Shown piece by piece: positions 45,194 through 53,811 of a DNA stretch of 64,000 bases. Under the pieces are notes generated by a model. That model did not search any database and was not told the origin of the DNA. It worked only from the letters and a program-made list of their open reading frames with translations. The stretch covers positions 1,116,001 to 1,180,000 of the forward strand of contig CP091034.1 in the NCBI GenBank assembly GCA_039725955.1, read 5' to 3'. A program made the position numbers and the translations under genes. Source of the stretch: Sinorhizobium sp. B11. GTDB lineage: Bacteria > Pseudomonadota > Alphaproteobacteria > Rhizobiales > Rhizobiaceae. Each line of letters begins with the position of its first letter. The first letter of the stretch is position 1.

Positions 45194-46099
45194 TCAGCGG
45201 CGCTTGGCGGCAATGCCGGTCGAGAGCGCCACGCCGATGCCGGTGATCACGGCGGCGCTGATTTCGGCAAGGCCCATCTGCTCGCCGAGCAGGAAGCCGC
45301 CGCCGAGCGTGGCCAGCACCGGTGTCAGCGCCGTGAAGGCCGCCGCCTGTGTTCCGCCGAGGGTGCGCACCGCCGTGCCATAGGCGACCATGGCGACAAG
45401 ACCGGAAAGAATGCCCTGGCTCAGCACCTGCAGGCCGATTTCCGGAAGAGGGGCCTGCGGCAGCGAGATGCCGAACACCAGCGCGAGGGCGGCCATGATC
45501 AGGAAGGACCAGATGGCAATCAGCGCGCTCGCCTGGATGGCCGAAAGACCGGAGCGGCGGAAGGCATGCGTATAGCTTGCCCAGAGAACGGCGCCAGCCG
45601 GCAGCAGCACGAAACTCGTCCAGGGCAGGGAGGCATCGGCAAGGCTGCGCACGAGCAGGATCAGCACACCGGCGACGATCGCCGCCAGCCCGGCAATGCG
45701 CGTCGCATCCGGTCGTTCGCGAAAAAGCAGGATCCCGATCAGTGCGGTGGCGAGCGGCATGGAACCGCCGAGCAGGATGCCCGACGAGGCCGCCGGTGTG
45801 GAATGAATGGCAAGCGTTGTCACCAGAAAGAAGATCGCACCGCAGCCGGCGACCATGATCGCCAGCAGATGCAGCGGCAGGCCTTTTGGCATGAGCCCGA
45901 TGCGCAGCCAGATCGGTGAGAGAACGAGGGCCGGAATGCCGAAGCGGATGAGGCCGATATCGATCGAACCGAGCGGCGTTGCAGCACTGTGGCGCGTCGC
46001 CAGAAACCATGTCGACCAGATCAGCACCGTCACGGTGCCGGCGGCATAACCCAGTCCTTGCGAAGGCGACTTCTCGTTTGAAAATGCGATCGTGCTCAT
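45194..46099 (-). CDS. DMT-family (EamA) transporter
   Basis: 301-residue membrane protein with ten helices in two EamA repeats (ending TLGGGFLLGEQMG in the second). ATG 46099 is preceded by AGGACG. It is divergent from an Lrp-type regulator with 143 bases between, an arrangement common for amino-acid exporters controlled by Lrp homologues. Amino-acid export is inferred only from that context. Confidence 0.87.
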   Translation of the reverse strand: MSTIAFSNEKSPSQGLGYAAGTVTVLIWSTWFLATRHSAATPLGSIDIGLIRFGIPALVLSPIWLRIGLMPKGLPLHLLAIMVAGCGAIFFLVTTLAIHSTPAASSGILLGGSMPLATALIGILLFRERPDATRIAGLAAIVAGVLILLVRSLADASLPWTSFVLLPAGAVLWASYTHAFRRSGLSAIQASALIAIWSFLIMAALALVFGISLPQAPLPEIGLQVLSQGILSGLVAMVAYGTAVRTLGGTQAAAFTALTPVLATLGGGFLLGEQMGLAEISAAVITGIGVALSTGIAAKRR

Positions 46100-46242
46100 C
46101 GTCCCGTCCTTTCCTCCGTCCGGATCTCATCCGGTTGAAAGAACATTAGCGCCAAGCGCCGAGGCATGTCCTTGCTATCTCTGGCTCAGAGAACGTGATA
46201 TGCGCAATGATCTGCCAATTTATACTGATGGATTTCGCAATT

Positions 46243-46716
46243 ATGCCAAATCTCGATAAATTCGATATTGCCATCCTGAAATGCCTGCAGGAGGATGCGC
46301 GCGCCACCAATGTCGAGATCGCCGAGAAGGTGAATCTTTCGCCATCACCCTGTCTGCGCCGCATCCGCAATCTCGAAAAGCTCGGCGTCATCCGCCGCTA
46401 TACCGCCGATATCGACCGCAAGGAGGTTGGCCTTGGTCTCACCGTCTTCGTGGAATTCAAGGTTGCCCATCACAGCCGGGAAAATTCCGAAGCGCAGCAG
46501 GCGGCCTTGCTCGCTATTCCCGAGATCGTCTCCTGCTTCCTGATTTCGGGTACGGCCGATTTCCTGGCGGAGGTCGTCGTCGAAGACCTTTCGGCCTATG
46601 AGCGGTTGCTGACGGAGACGCTGCTGACCCTGCCGAACGTCACCGATATCAGGTCGAATTTCGCGATCCGCAGTATCAAGACACATGGACCGCTGAAGCT
46701 GCCAGAGCGCAACTGA
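46243..46716 (+). CDS. Lrp/AsnC-family regulator
   Basis: 157 residues: N-terminal helix-turn-helix (FDIAILKCLQEDARATNVEIAEKVNLSPSPCLRRIRNLEK) and a C-terminal RAM ligand-binding domain (FLISGTADFLAEVVVEDL). The frame is open to 46195; ATG 46243 gives the family start, 46228 is an alternative, and neither has a good ribosome-binding site. It is divergent from the DMT exporter, which it likely controls in response to an amino acid. Confidence 0.88.
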   Translation: MPNLDKFDIAILKCLQEDARATNVEIAEKVNLSPSPCLRRIRNLEKLGVIRRYTADIDRKEVGLGLTVFVEFKVAHHSRENSEAQQAALLAIPEIVSCFLISGTADFLAEVVVEDLSAYERLLTETLLTLPNVTDIRSNFAIRSIKTHGPLKLPERN

Positions 46717-46758
46717 CGCACCATCTCCATTAATATGACTGCAATTGTAAACTTTACT

Positions 46759-46774
46759 TGAAAAAAGCGCTTCA
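46759..46774. promoter_or_regulatory. Palindrome TGAA-N8-TTCA before the iron-uptake operon
   Basis: Close in form to the rhizobial iron-responsive operator (TGA-N9-TCA) recognised by RirA, but spacing differs by one. It is about 67 bases upstream of the fecB-like start. Only suggestive. Confidence 0.25.
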
Positions 46775-46840
46775 CTTCTGTAGCCGGTGTCTCGGCCGGC
46801 GAGAGGGCCGGCCCATCATTTCAGCATGAAGGATTTTGCC

Positions 46841-47774
46841 GTGAGCGTTTTTGATACTCCGCTGTCGCGCCGCCAGTTCGGCCTGTTGCTCTCGGCTGGC
46901 GTGGCAGCTGCCGTACCGGGCATTGTCCTTGCCGACAACGACAAGCGAACCATCAAGCACGAGCTCGGCACCACCGAAATTTCCGGCAAGCCGCAGCGTG
47001 TCGTCGCCCTTGAATTCTCCTTCGTGCAGGCGCTGAATGCCGTCGACGTCGTGCCGGTTGGTATTACCGACGACAACCAGCCGAAGCGTATCGAACAGCT
47101 GCTCGGCAAGAAAATCGACTACAGCTCGGTCGGCACACGGCTGGAGCCCAATCTCGAGCTCGTCGCTGCGCTGACGCCCGATCTCATCATTGCCGATGAA
47201 CTCCGCCATTCGGCGATTTACGAGCAATTGAGTGCCATTGCGCCGACCATCGTGCTGAACAGCTGGGAGGGCAACTACGAGACCATCAAATCTTCGGTCG
47301 TCACCATCGCCGATGCCTTGGGCGAAAAGGCGAAGGGTGAACAAGCGCTGGCCGCCCATGAAGCCGTCATCGCCGGACTGGTCGCAAAGATCCCGGCTGG
47401 CGAAAAGCGCCGCTTCCTGCTCGCCGTCGCCAATCCGGATTCGATGAGCCTGCATAGCTCCTCCTCCTTCACCGGTTCCGTCTTCAAGGCCATGGGCCTG
47501 ACGCCGGCGATCGATTCCAGCGATGCCGTGGAAAGCGGGGCAGGGATCGAGCGCCTTGTCGCCGTCAATCCGGACGTATTCCTGGTTGCGACCGACACCG
47601 GCGCCACCGTATTCGACCAGTGGAAAAGCAATGCCGCCTTCAACAATATTGCGGCGGTGAAGGCCGGCATGGTCTTTCAGGTCGACCGCAACCAGTTTTC
47701 CCCGTTTCCGCGGATTGACGACAGCAGAGATGATCGCCCGCGAAATCCTCGCCAAGGTCTATCAGGCGGGATAA
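46841..47774 (+). pseudogene. fecB: FecB-like iron(III)-chelate binding protein, frameshifted
   Basis: Restored length 310 residues. An export signal with SRRQFG (twin-arginine-like) precedes a type III periplasmic binding protein fold resembling E. coli FecB across LTPDLIIADELRHSAIYEQL, IAPTIVLNSW and LHSSSSFTGSVFKAMG. The frame breaks in CCCC at 47700-47703. Removing one C continues QFSRFRGLTTAEMIAREIL to a stop at 47774; as written, the frame runs to 47815 with an unrelated tail. GTG 46841 has AAGGA seven bases upstream; ATG 46826 is an alternative. It should deliver a ferric siderophore or citrate complex to the FecCD-like channel. Confidence 0.8.
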
Positions 47775-47780
47775 GCGTCG

Positions 47781-48795
47781 ATGACGACAAGAGGCGGCGC
47801 AGCCACGCGGCATGAAACCGGCAGCGCCGCGCTGCTGGCATTCTGCCTGTTGCTGGCGCTCGCTGCGACTGTCCTGGCCGGCATTTCCTTCGGCGTTTCC
47901 GCGCTAACCGGTCGCCCGTGCGCTTCATCTCCTTTTTGTGCCCGATGGCTCGCCTGACAGCGCCCTGGTCTGGGACGTGCGCCTGCCGCGGGCAATGCTC
48001 GCCACGCTGGTCGGCGCCAACCTCGCCGTTGCCGGCGTGTTGATCCAGACGCTGACCCGCAATTCGCTCGCTTCACCGCAGACCTTCGGCATCAATGCCG
48101 GGGCCTCGCTGGTCATCGTGATTTCACTGATCGCCATGCCGGGCCTGAGCGCCGGAGGCACCGTCTGGCCGGCTTTCATCGGTGCGGCTGCCGTAGGTCT
48201 CGCCATGTGGGCGCTGTCGGTATCGGGCGCGATGAACGAGATGAAGCTGGCGCTTGCCGGCATCTCCATCCAGCTCGTGCTCGCCGCCCTCGTGCAGGCG
48301 ATCCTGATTGCCAACAATGCCGGCCAGGATATCGTCTACTGGCTCGCCGGTTCCATCAATGGCGCGCAATGGAGCAAGGTCTGGATCATACTGCCTTTCA
48401 CGCTTCTCGGCGGCGGAATCGCTTTGATCGCCGGTCGTCATTTCGGCGTGCTCGCGCTTGATGAGACCACCGGTATTTCGCTTGGCCAGAATGCCAGACG
48501 TGTCGGCGGCCTTGCAGCCACGCTCATCGTCGTCCTTGCCGGGTCGGCCGTCGCCGTCAGCGGACCGATCGGCTTCATCGGCTTGCTCGTGCCGCATATC
48601 GTGCGGCGTCTTGCCGGCAACGACCAGCTGACAGTGATCGCGCTGAGCGCTATCACCGGCCCCTTGCTGTTGACTGCCGCCGATCTCTTGGGCCGCGTCG
48701 CCGCCTTTCCGGCCGAAACCCCTGTCGGCATCGTGACGGCTCTGATCGGAGCACCGGCTTTCGTCGCCATCCTCTGGCGGCAGAGGGCAAAATGA
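47781..48795 (+). pseudogene. fecC: FecC-like iron(III)-siderophore permease, frameshifted
   Basis: Restored length 337 residues, nine to ten transmembrane helices of the BtuC/FecCD family. The first 46 codons from ATG 47781 encode the first helix and run into a stop at 47951. The rest (RALHLLF, LVWDVRLPRAMLATLVGANLAVAGVLIQ, SLGQNARRVGG, IVRRLAGNDQ) is in another frame from about 47917. One extra C in CCC at 47915-47917 explains it. Its end overlaps the next gene by ATGA. Forms a heterodimeric channel with the FecD-like protein. Confidence 0.82.
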
Positions 48796-49799
48796 CGAGT
48801 GCGGCCCTGCCATCGAAGAGCCTGCGTGCTGCAAGCGTCTGCCTTGCCATCGCGGTCCTCATCCTCGTCATTGCCGTGCTCGGCATGACGATCGGCGCCG
48901 TCACGCTCTCGGTCGGCCAAGTGCTGGAAGGCATTGCCGGCGGCAAGAGCGCCTTCATCGTCATGCAGTACCGCGCCCCGCGCGTCATCGTGTCCATCCT
49001 CGCCGGCGCCTCGCTCGGCATTGCCGGCGCCTTTCTGCAAGGCGCGCTGCGAAACCCGCTGGCCTCGCCCGATGTCGTCGGCATCACCAAATGGGCCGGC
49101 CTCGGCGCCTTCCTTGCCGGTCTCTTCGCGCCGCCGGCCTGGGCCGTCTGGGCCATTCCCGCTGGTGTCATCGCCGGTGCGGTTGCGGGCGCGCTGGTGC
49201 TGCTTGCCATCGGCCGCAGCTTCGGCGGCGGCATCGCGGCCCTGGCGCTTGTGGGCGTCGCCCTTGGCATGTTGGCCCAAGCGCTGATGCAATATGTCAT
49301 GGTGCTCTTCCCGACGCGCGCCGACCAGTCGATGGTCTGGCTTGCCGGCAGCGTCTATGGCTCGACGATGACCGATGTGGTCGCTCTCTCACTCTGGCTC
49401 ATCGCCTGCCTGCCTTTCGTGTTGATCGCCACTATCAGGCTCGATGCCGGCGGTTTTGGCGACGATACGTTGACGAGCCTCGGCATTTCGCCTGGCCTCT
49501 TGCGCGGCGGCCTCATCGTCGTCTCGGTGCTGCTCTGCGCCGGCAGCGTCGCCGCCGTCGGCAGCATGGGCTTCCTCGGCCTGCTGTCGCCTCATGCCGC
49601 CCGCCTGCTCGTCGGTCCACGTGCCCGGCATATGGTTCCGGCAAGCGCGCTGATCGGCGCCCTGACGCTTTCCGCTGCCGATCTGATCGGTCGGCTCGTG
49701 GCCCTGCCGAACGAGATCCCCGCGGGCATCGTGGCTGCCGTGATCGGCGGTCCCTATCTCATTTTCCTGCTGATCAAGGAGGCGGGTCGCCATGACTGA
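48792..49799 (+). CDS. fecD: FecD-like iron(III)-siderophore permease
   Basis: 335-residue inner-membrane permease with about nine helices of the FecCD/BtuC type: VMQYRAPRVIVSILAGASLGIAGAFLQ, the NPLASPDVVGI loop, and the EAA-like cytoplasmic loop SLGISPGLLRGGLI contacting the ATPase. Coupled to the fecC-like gene by a 4-base overlap and to the ATPase by an 8-base overlap. Intact reading frame, unlike its two upstream neighbours. Confidence 0.88.
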   Translation: MTSAALPSKSLRAASVCLAIAVLILVIAVLGMTIGAVTLSVGQVLEGIAGGKSAFIVMQYRAPRVIVSILAGASLGIAGAFLQGALRNPLASPDVVGITKWAGLGAFLAGLFAPPAWAVWAIPAGVIAGAVAGALVLLAIGRSFGGGIAALALVGVALGMLAQALMQYVMVLFPTRADQSMVWLAGSVYGSTMTDVVALSLWLIACLPFVLIATIRLDAGGFGDDTLTSLGISPGLLRGGLIVVSVLLCAGSVAAVGSMGFLGLLSPHAARLLVGPRARHMVPASALIGALTLSAADLIGRLVALPNEIPAGIVAAVIGGPYLIFLLIKEAGRHD

Positions 49800-50604
49800 T
49801 GCAGGCAAGACTGACGCCGGCCATTCACGCCTCTCCGCCGAGGATCTGACGCTCGGCTATGCTGCAATCAAAGTGCTCGATCATGTCGATGTCACGATCC
49901 CCGACGGCAGGATCACTGCCCTGATCGGCGCTAACGGCTCCGGCAAATCGACGCTGCTGCGTGCTCTCGGCCGTATCATCCAGCCGCTCGGCGGCACCGT
50001 GACGCTGGACGGCAAGGCGATCGCTTCCATGCCTGGCAAGGCGATCGCCCAGACCCTGGCACTCCTGCCGCAAAGCCCGGTTTCGCCCGATGGCCTGACC
50101 GTGCGCCAGCTCTGCCGCTTCGGCCGTCACCCGCACAAAGGCATGCTGTCGCGCACGAGCCGTCACGACGAGGCGATCATAGAGGCGTCGCTCGCTGCCA
50201 CCGGGCTGGCGGATCTTGCCGAACGCCCGCTCGACCGCCTATCCGGCGGCCAGCGCCAGCGTGCCTGGATTGCCATGGCGCTGGCGCAGGAAACGCCGAT
50301 CCTGCTGCTCGACGAGCCGACGACCTATCTCGATATCGCCCATCAGCTGGAAGTTCTGGAACTGTTGAAGGAATTGAACGAGAAGAGTGGACGCACCATC
50401 GTCATGGTCGTCCACGATCTCAATCACGCCGCCCAATATGCCGACCACATCATCGCGGTCGCCGATGGCGGCATCCATGCTGCAGGCAGCCCCGGAGACT
50501 TGCTGAAGCCGGAGCTGATCCGCAGCGTCTTCGGCATCGATGCCGTGGTGATATCCCATCCGGTTGATGGGACACCACTCTGCCTGCCGTTCGTTGGGCG
50601 CTAA
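49792..50604 (+). CDS. fecE: FecE-like iron(III)-siderophore ABC ATPase
   Basis: 270-residue ABC ATPase of the FepC/FecE group: Walker A GANGSGKST, Q-loop LLPQSP, signature LSGGQRQRAW, Walker B ILLLDEPTTYLD and H-loop VVHDLNHAA. It energises uptake through the FecCD-like channel. Its stop codon overlaps the convergent mgtE stop by four bases. No TonB-dependent receptor for this operon is in the window. Confidence 0.92.
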   Translation: MTDAGKTDAGHSRLSAEDLTLGYAAIKVLDHVDVTIPDGRITALIGANGSGKSTLLRALGRIIQPLGGTVTLDGKAIASMPGKAIAQTLALLPQSPVSPDGLTVRQLCRFGRHPHKGMLSRTSRHDEAIIEASLAATGLADLAERPLDRLSGGQRQRAWIAMALAQETPILLLDEPTTYLDIAHQLEVLELLKELNEKSGRTIVMVVHDLNHAAQYADHIIAVADGGIHAAGSPGDLLKPELIRSVFGIDAVVISHPVDGTPLCLPFVGR

Positions 50605-51974
50605 AGCAGCGTTCCGCTGAGGATCAGCAGCGCCACCGAGAAGTAGATGACGAGCCCGGTCACGTCGACCAGCGTGGCAACGAAGGGAGCCGATGCTGTT
50701 GCCGGATCGAGCCGAAGTTTCTGCAGCAGGAAGGGCAGCATCGAACCCGACATGGAGCCGAAGGTGACGATACCGACCAATGCGGCAAAGACCGTCAGGC
50801 CGACCAGCTGCCAGTGCGGGCCGTAATCATAGAGCCCGGCCGTCTGCCAGAAGATCACGCGCAGCATGCCGACCAGCCCGAGAATGGCGCCGAGCACGAC
50901 GCCCGTCGGCAGTTCACGCAGCAGCACCCGCCACCAGTCGGTCAGCTTCAACTCGCCGACAGCCAGCGCCCGGATGATGAGCGAGGTTGCCTGCGAACCG
51001 GAGTTACCGCCGGAGCTCATGATCAGCGGAATGAAGAGCGTCAGAACGACCGCCTTTTCCAGCTCGCCTTCGAAATGCTGCATGGCGCTTGCCGTCAGCA
51101 TTTCGCCCAGAAAGAGGGCACAGAGCCAGCCTGCACGCTTGCGGATCATGCCGCCGAAGCTGATCTTCATGTAGGGTTTGCCGAGCGCTTCCATACCGCC
51201 GAATTTCTGGGCGGCCTCGGTCGTGTCTGATATCATCGTGTCGATGACGTCATCGACCGTGACGATGCCGAGCACCATGCCGTGGTCGTCGACGATGGGC
51301 ATGGCCAGGAGGTCGTGCTTGCGGATCAGCCGTGCGACGTCTTCCTGCTTCATCAGCGCATTGGCCGAAACCGGCGTACCCTTCTGCGCGACGGACAGGA
51401 TCGAGGCGTCAGGCTCGCCGGTGATGAGGCGGCGCAGTGTGACGACATGCATGAGCGCGCCGGAATTGTGATCCAGCACATAGATGGCATAGACGGTTTC
51501 GCGGGAGCGTTCGACCTGCCGCACATGGTCCAGTGTCTGGGCGATGGTCCAGTCGTCGGGCACGCTGACGAATTCCGTCGTCATGATGCTGCCGGCCGTG
51601 CGCGGCGGATAGCCCATCAGATGCTGGATGGCGATGCGGACGGGTTCTTCCAGGCTGGAGAATAGGCGTACGCGATCATCGACATCGAGTTCCAGCAGAA
51701 CGTCGGCGACGCGGTCGTTCGACATGCCATGCAGCAGCCGGGCCGAATCTGCGCTGTCCATCAGCGCCAGAATGGCCGGTGCGTTGCGCAGTTCCGGACG
51801 GTCGAGAATGTTGACGGCATAGTCCTGCGGCATCCGAGAGAGGATGCGGCCGGCTTCAGCCGGGGCAAGTCCGTTCAACGACTCCACGCGCTCGGCAATG
51901 GTCGCGACACGGCTGTTATTCATGAAGGCACGGGCAGCATAGCCGGCCCGCAGGGGGAAGCGATTGATATTCAT
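50601..51974 (-). CDS. mgtE: MgtE-type magnesium channel
   Basis: 457 residues with the MgtE plan: cytoplasmic N domain (superhelical, about 20-130), tandem CBS domains (about 140-265), a connecting helix and five transmembrane helices (about 285-457). The pore segment SSGGNSGSQATSLIIRALA is conserved. Mg2+ bound between N and CBS domains closes the channel in known MgtE proteins. ATG 51974 gives a slightly long N-terminus; a second Met at residue 18 is possible. Monocistronic, with a long upstream region. Confidence 0.92.
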   Translation of the reverse strand: MNINRFPLRAGYAARAFMNNSRVATIAERVESLNGLAPAEAGRILSRMPQDYAVNILDRPELRNAPAILALMDSADSARLLHGMSNDRVADVLLELDVDDRVRLFSSLEEPVRIAIQHLMGYPPRTAGSIMTTEFVSVPDDWTIAQTLDHVRQVERSRETVYAIYVLDHNSGALMHVVTLRRLITGEPDASILSVAQKGTPVSANALMKQEDVARLIRKHDLLAMPIVDDHGMVLGIVTVDDVIDTMISDTTEAAQKFGGMEALGKPYMKISFGGMIRKRAGWLCALFLGEMLTASAMQHFEGELEKAVVLTLFIPLIMSSGGNSGSQATSLIIRALAVGELKLTDWWRVLLRELPTGVVLGAILGLVGMLRVIFWQTAGLYDYGPHWQLVGLTVFAALVGIVTFGSMSGSMLPFLLQKLRLDPATASAPFVATLVDVTGLVIYFSVALLILSGTLL

Positions 51975-52290
51975 TGGCTCGCCTTTCCGTCGATCCGCCG
52001 TAGCGTCCGAACGGGCGAGCCTGGAGCGTCCAGGTCAGCGCACGACGGCCGCGTACGGCAAAGGCAATCGACTGCTACTGTCGCTTGGCATCGTGATGAT
52101 GGCTCCGTTGATATCCGTGCAAGACATGCGTCATCCACGTGTCACACTAGGTGGTCTCGAATGCGGAAAAAGTCAAGCTGCCTAGATGCTTAACGCCAGA
52201 ATGCCGCACCCTCGGCGCGGCATTATAGGTCAGCATCCTTTACGCAATATTTCGGGCGTCGAAAAAGGCGGATTTTCGGTCCTGAAAACC
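51975..52290. other. Intergenic region containing the mgtE leader
   Basis: 316 bases between mgtE and the next minus-strand gene. Several short GC-rich inverted segments occur near the mgtE start (for example GCCTGGAGCGTCCAGGT at 52018-52034, containing CCTGGA/TCCAGG), which could form leader structure. I recognise no known riboswitch. 52190-52260 contains GGCGCGGC, probably the end of the neighbouring unit. Confidence 0.35.
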
Positions 52291-53304
52291 TCAGAATCCG
52301 GCGAGAACAACCTTGCCCTTCATCTTGCCGCTCTCGACCATGGCATGCGCCTTTTTCAGGTTCGCGGCATTGATCGCACCCACGGTTTCCGACAGCGTCG
52401 TGCGGATTTTGCCGGCATCGACGAGCTCGGAAATCCTGTTGAGGATCTTGTGCTGCTCGATCATGTCAGGCGTGCCAAAGAGCGGACGGGTGAACATCAG
52501 TTCCCAGTGAACCGAAGCGGCCTTGCGCTTGAAGGGAACGATATCGAAGGTCTTGGGATCGTCGATCAGTGCGAAGCGGCCCTGCGGTGCGAGCGCCTCG
52601 ACAATATCGGCAACATGCTTGTCGGTATTCGTCGTCGAGAAGATGAAGCCCGGTGCGCCGATACCGAGTGCTGCGACTTGCGGTGCGATCGGCTTGGAAT
52701 GGTCGATCACATGATGCGCTCCATGTGCCTTGACCCATTCCTGGGTTTCCGGTCTAGAGGCGGTGGCGATCACGGTGAGGTCGGTCAACATTCGGGCGAT
52801 CTGTACGGCAATCGAGCCGACGCCGCCGGCGCCACCGATGATGAGCACCGCAGGCGCGGCGCCCGGCACCGGATCGGTGACACGCAGACGGTCGAACAGT
52901 GCTTCATAGGCGGTGATCGAGGTGAGCGGCAGGGCGGCCGCAGCGGCAAAATCGAGGCTCTTGGGTTTGCGCCCGACAATGCGCTCGTCGACGAGCTGGA
53001 ATTCGGCATTGGAGCCGGGGCGATTGATCACGCCCGAATAGAAGACCTCGTCGCCCGGCTTGAACAGCGTGACATCCGAACCGACAGCCTTGACGATGCC
53101 GGCCGCATCATAGCCGAGCACCTTCAGTTCATCGGCAGGCGGCGCCATGCTGGCACGGACTTTCACATCGACGGGGTTGACCGAGACTGCCTTGATCTCG
53201 ACGAGCAGGTCGTGGCCGTTGGCCTCGGGTGTTGGCAGCTCGACATCGATCAGCGAGGTTTCGGCGGCGATTGGCTGTGGGGTCTTGTAGGCGACGGCGC
53301 GCAT
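52291..53304 (-). CDS. Zinc-independent MDR-type quinone/enone reductase
   Basis: 337-residue medium-chain dehydrogenase/reductase: GroES-like N-terminus (VNPVDVKVR, LGYDAAGIV) and nucleotide site IIGGAGGVGSIAVQIAR. No catalytic zinc cysteines are present, placing it with the zinc-binding-dehydrogenase-like/quinone oxidoreductase proteins annotated YhdH/QorA-like. It reduces quinones or other electrophiles with NADPH. It is divergent from an HxlR regulator, the classic arrangement for qorA-type genes induced by electrophiles. Confidence 0.88.
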   Translation of the reverse strand: MRAVAYKTPQPIAAETSLIDVELPTPEANGHDLLVEIKAVSVNPVDVKVRASMAPPADELKVLGYDAAGIVKAVGSDVTLFKPGDEVFYSGVINRPGSNAEFQLVDERIVGRKPKSLDFAAAAALPLTSITAYEALFDRLRVTDPVPGAAPAVLIIGGAGGVGSIAVQIARMLTDLTVIATASRPETQEWVKAHGAHHVIDHSKPIAPQVAALGIGAPGFIFSTTNTDKHVADIVEALAPQGRFALIDDPKTFDIVPFKRKAASVHWELMFTRPLFGTPDMIEQHKILNRISELVDAGKIRTTLSETVGAINAANLKKAHAMVESGKMKGKVVLAGF

Positions 53305-53381
53305 CTTGGGAAACTCCTGTGTTCATTGCACGAGAGCTAGATGCGACCTATGTTCCGGCAACGCAAGAATGCACAAATTCT

Positions 53382-53405
53382 GTACGTAGTACCAAAAAGG
53401 ATACT
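53382..53405. promoter_or_regulatory. Candidate HxlR operator
   Basis: GTACGTAGTAC (53382-53392) and AGTA-N10-TACT (53388-53405) form overlapping inverted repeats within the 105-bp divergent promoter, ending five bases before the HxlR start codon. Confidence 0.4.
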
Positions 53406-53409
53406 GTAG

Positions 53410-53811
53410 ATGTCACTGCCGCGCGCCAAATTGGTCACGAATTTTCCCGGTTGCCCGGTCGAGGCGACGCTGAGCTATCTCGATGGAAAGTGGAAAGGAG
53501 TGATCCTTTTCCACCTGATGGACAGGACTTTGCGCTTCAACGAGCTGAGGCGCCATCTGCCTGCCATCACCCAGCGCATGCTGACGAAGCAGCTGCGCGA
53601 GCTGGAGGAATCCGGCGTGATCTCACGAACTGTTTACCCGGTCGTGCCGCCGCGTGTTGAATATGCGCTGACACCGCTCGGCTCCACGCTGAAGCCGGTC
53701 ATCCGGGCGCTTGCCGCCTGGGGCGATGAATTCGTCTTCTGCAGCCCCGAGGGACGGGAGCTGCGTATCGCAAAGGCCTTAGGCAGTTCGGCTGCGGAGC
53801 TCCAGGCGTAG
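53410..53811 (+). CDS. HxlR-family regulator
   Basis: 133-residue winged-helix protein: CPVEATLSYLDGKWKGVILFHL, LRFNELRRHLPAITQRMLTKQLRELEE and YALTPLG are the family signature. The only N-terminal cysteine, Cys15 in FPGC, is the redox or electrophile sensor in HxlR/QorR-type repressors. It likely controls the divergent reductase gene and itself. Its 3' end overlaps the convergent MFS gene by 33 bases. Confidence 0.9.
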   Translation: MSLPRAKLVTNFPGCPVEATLSYLDGKWKGVILFHLMDRTLRFNELRRHLPAITQRMLTKQLRELEESGVISRTVYPVVPPRVEYALTPLGSTLKPVIRALAAWGDEFVFCSPEGRELRIAKALGSSAAELQA

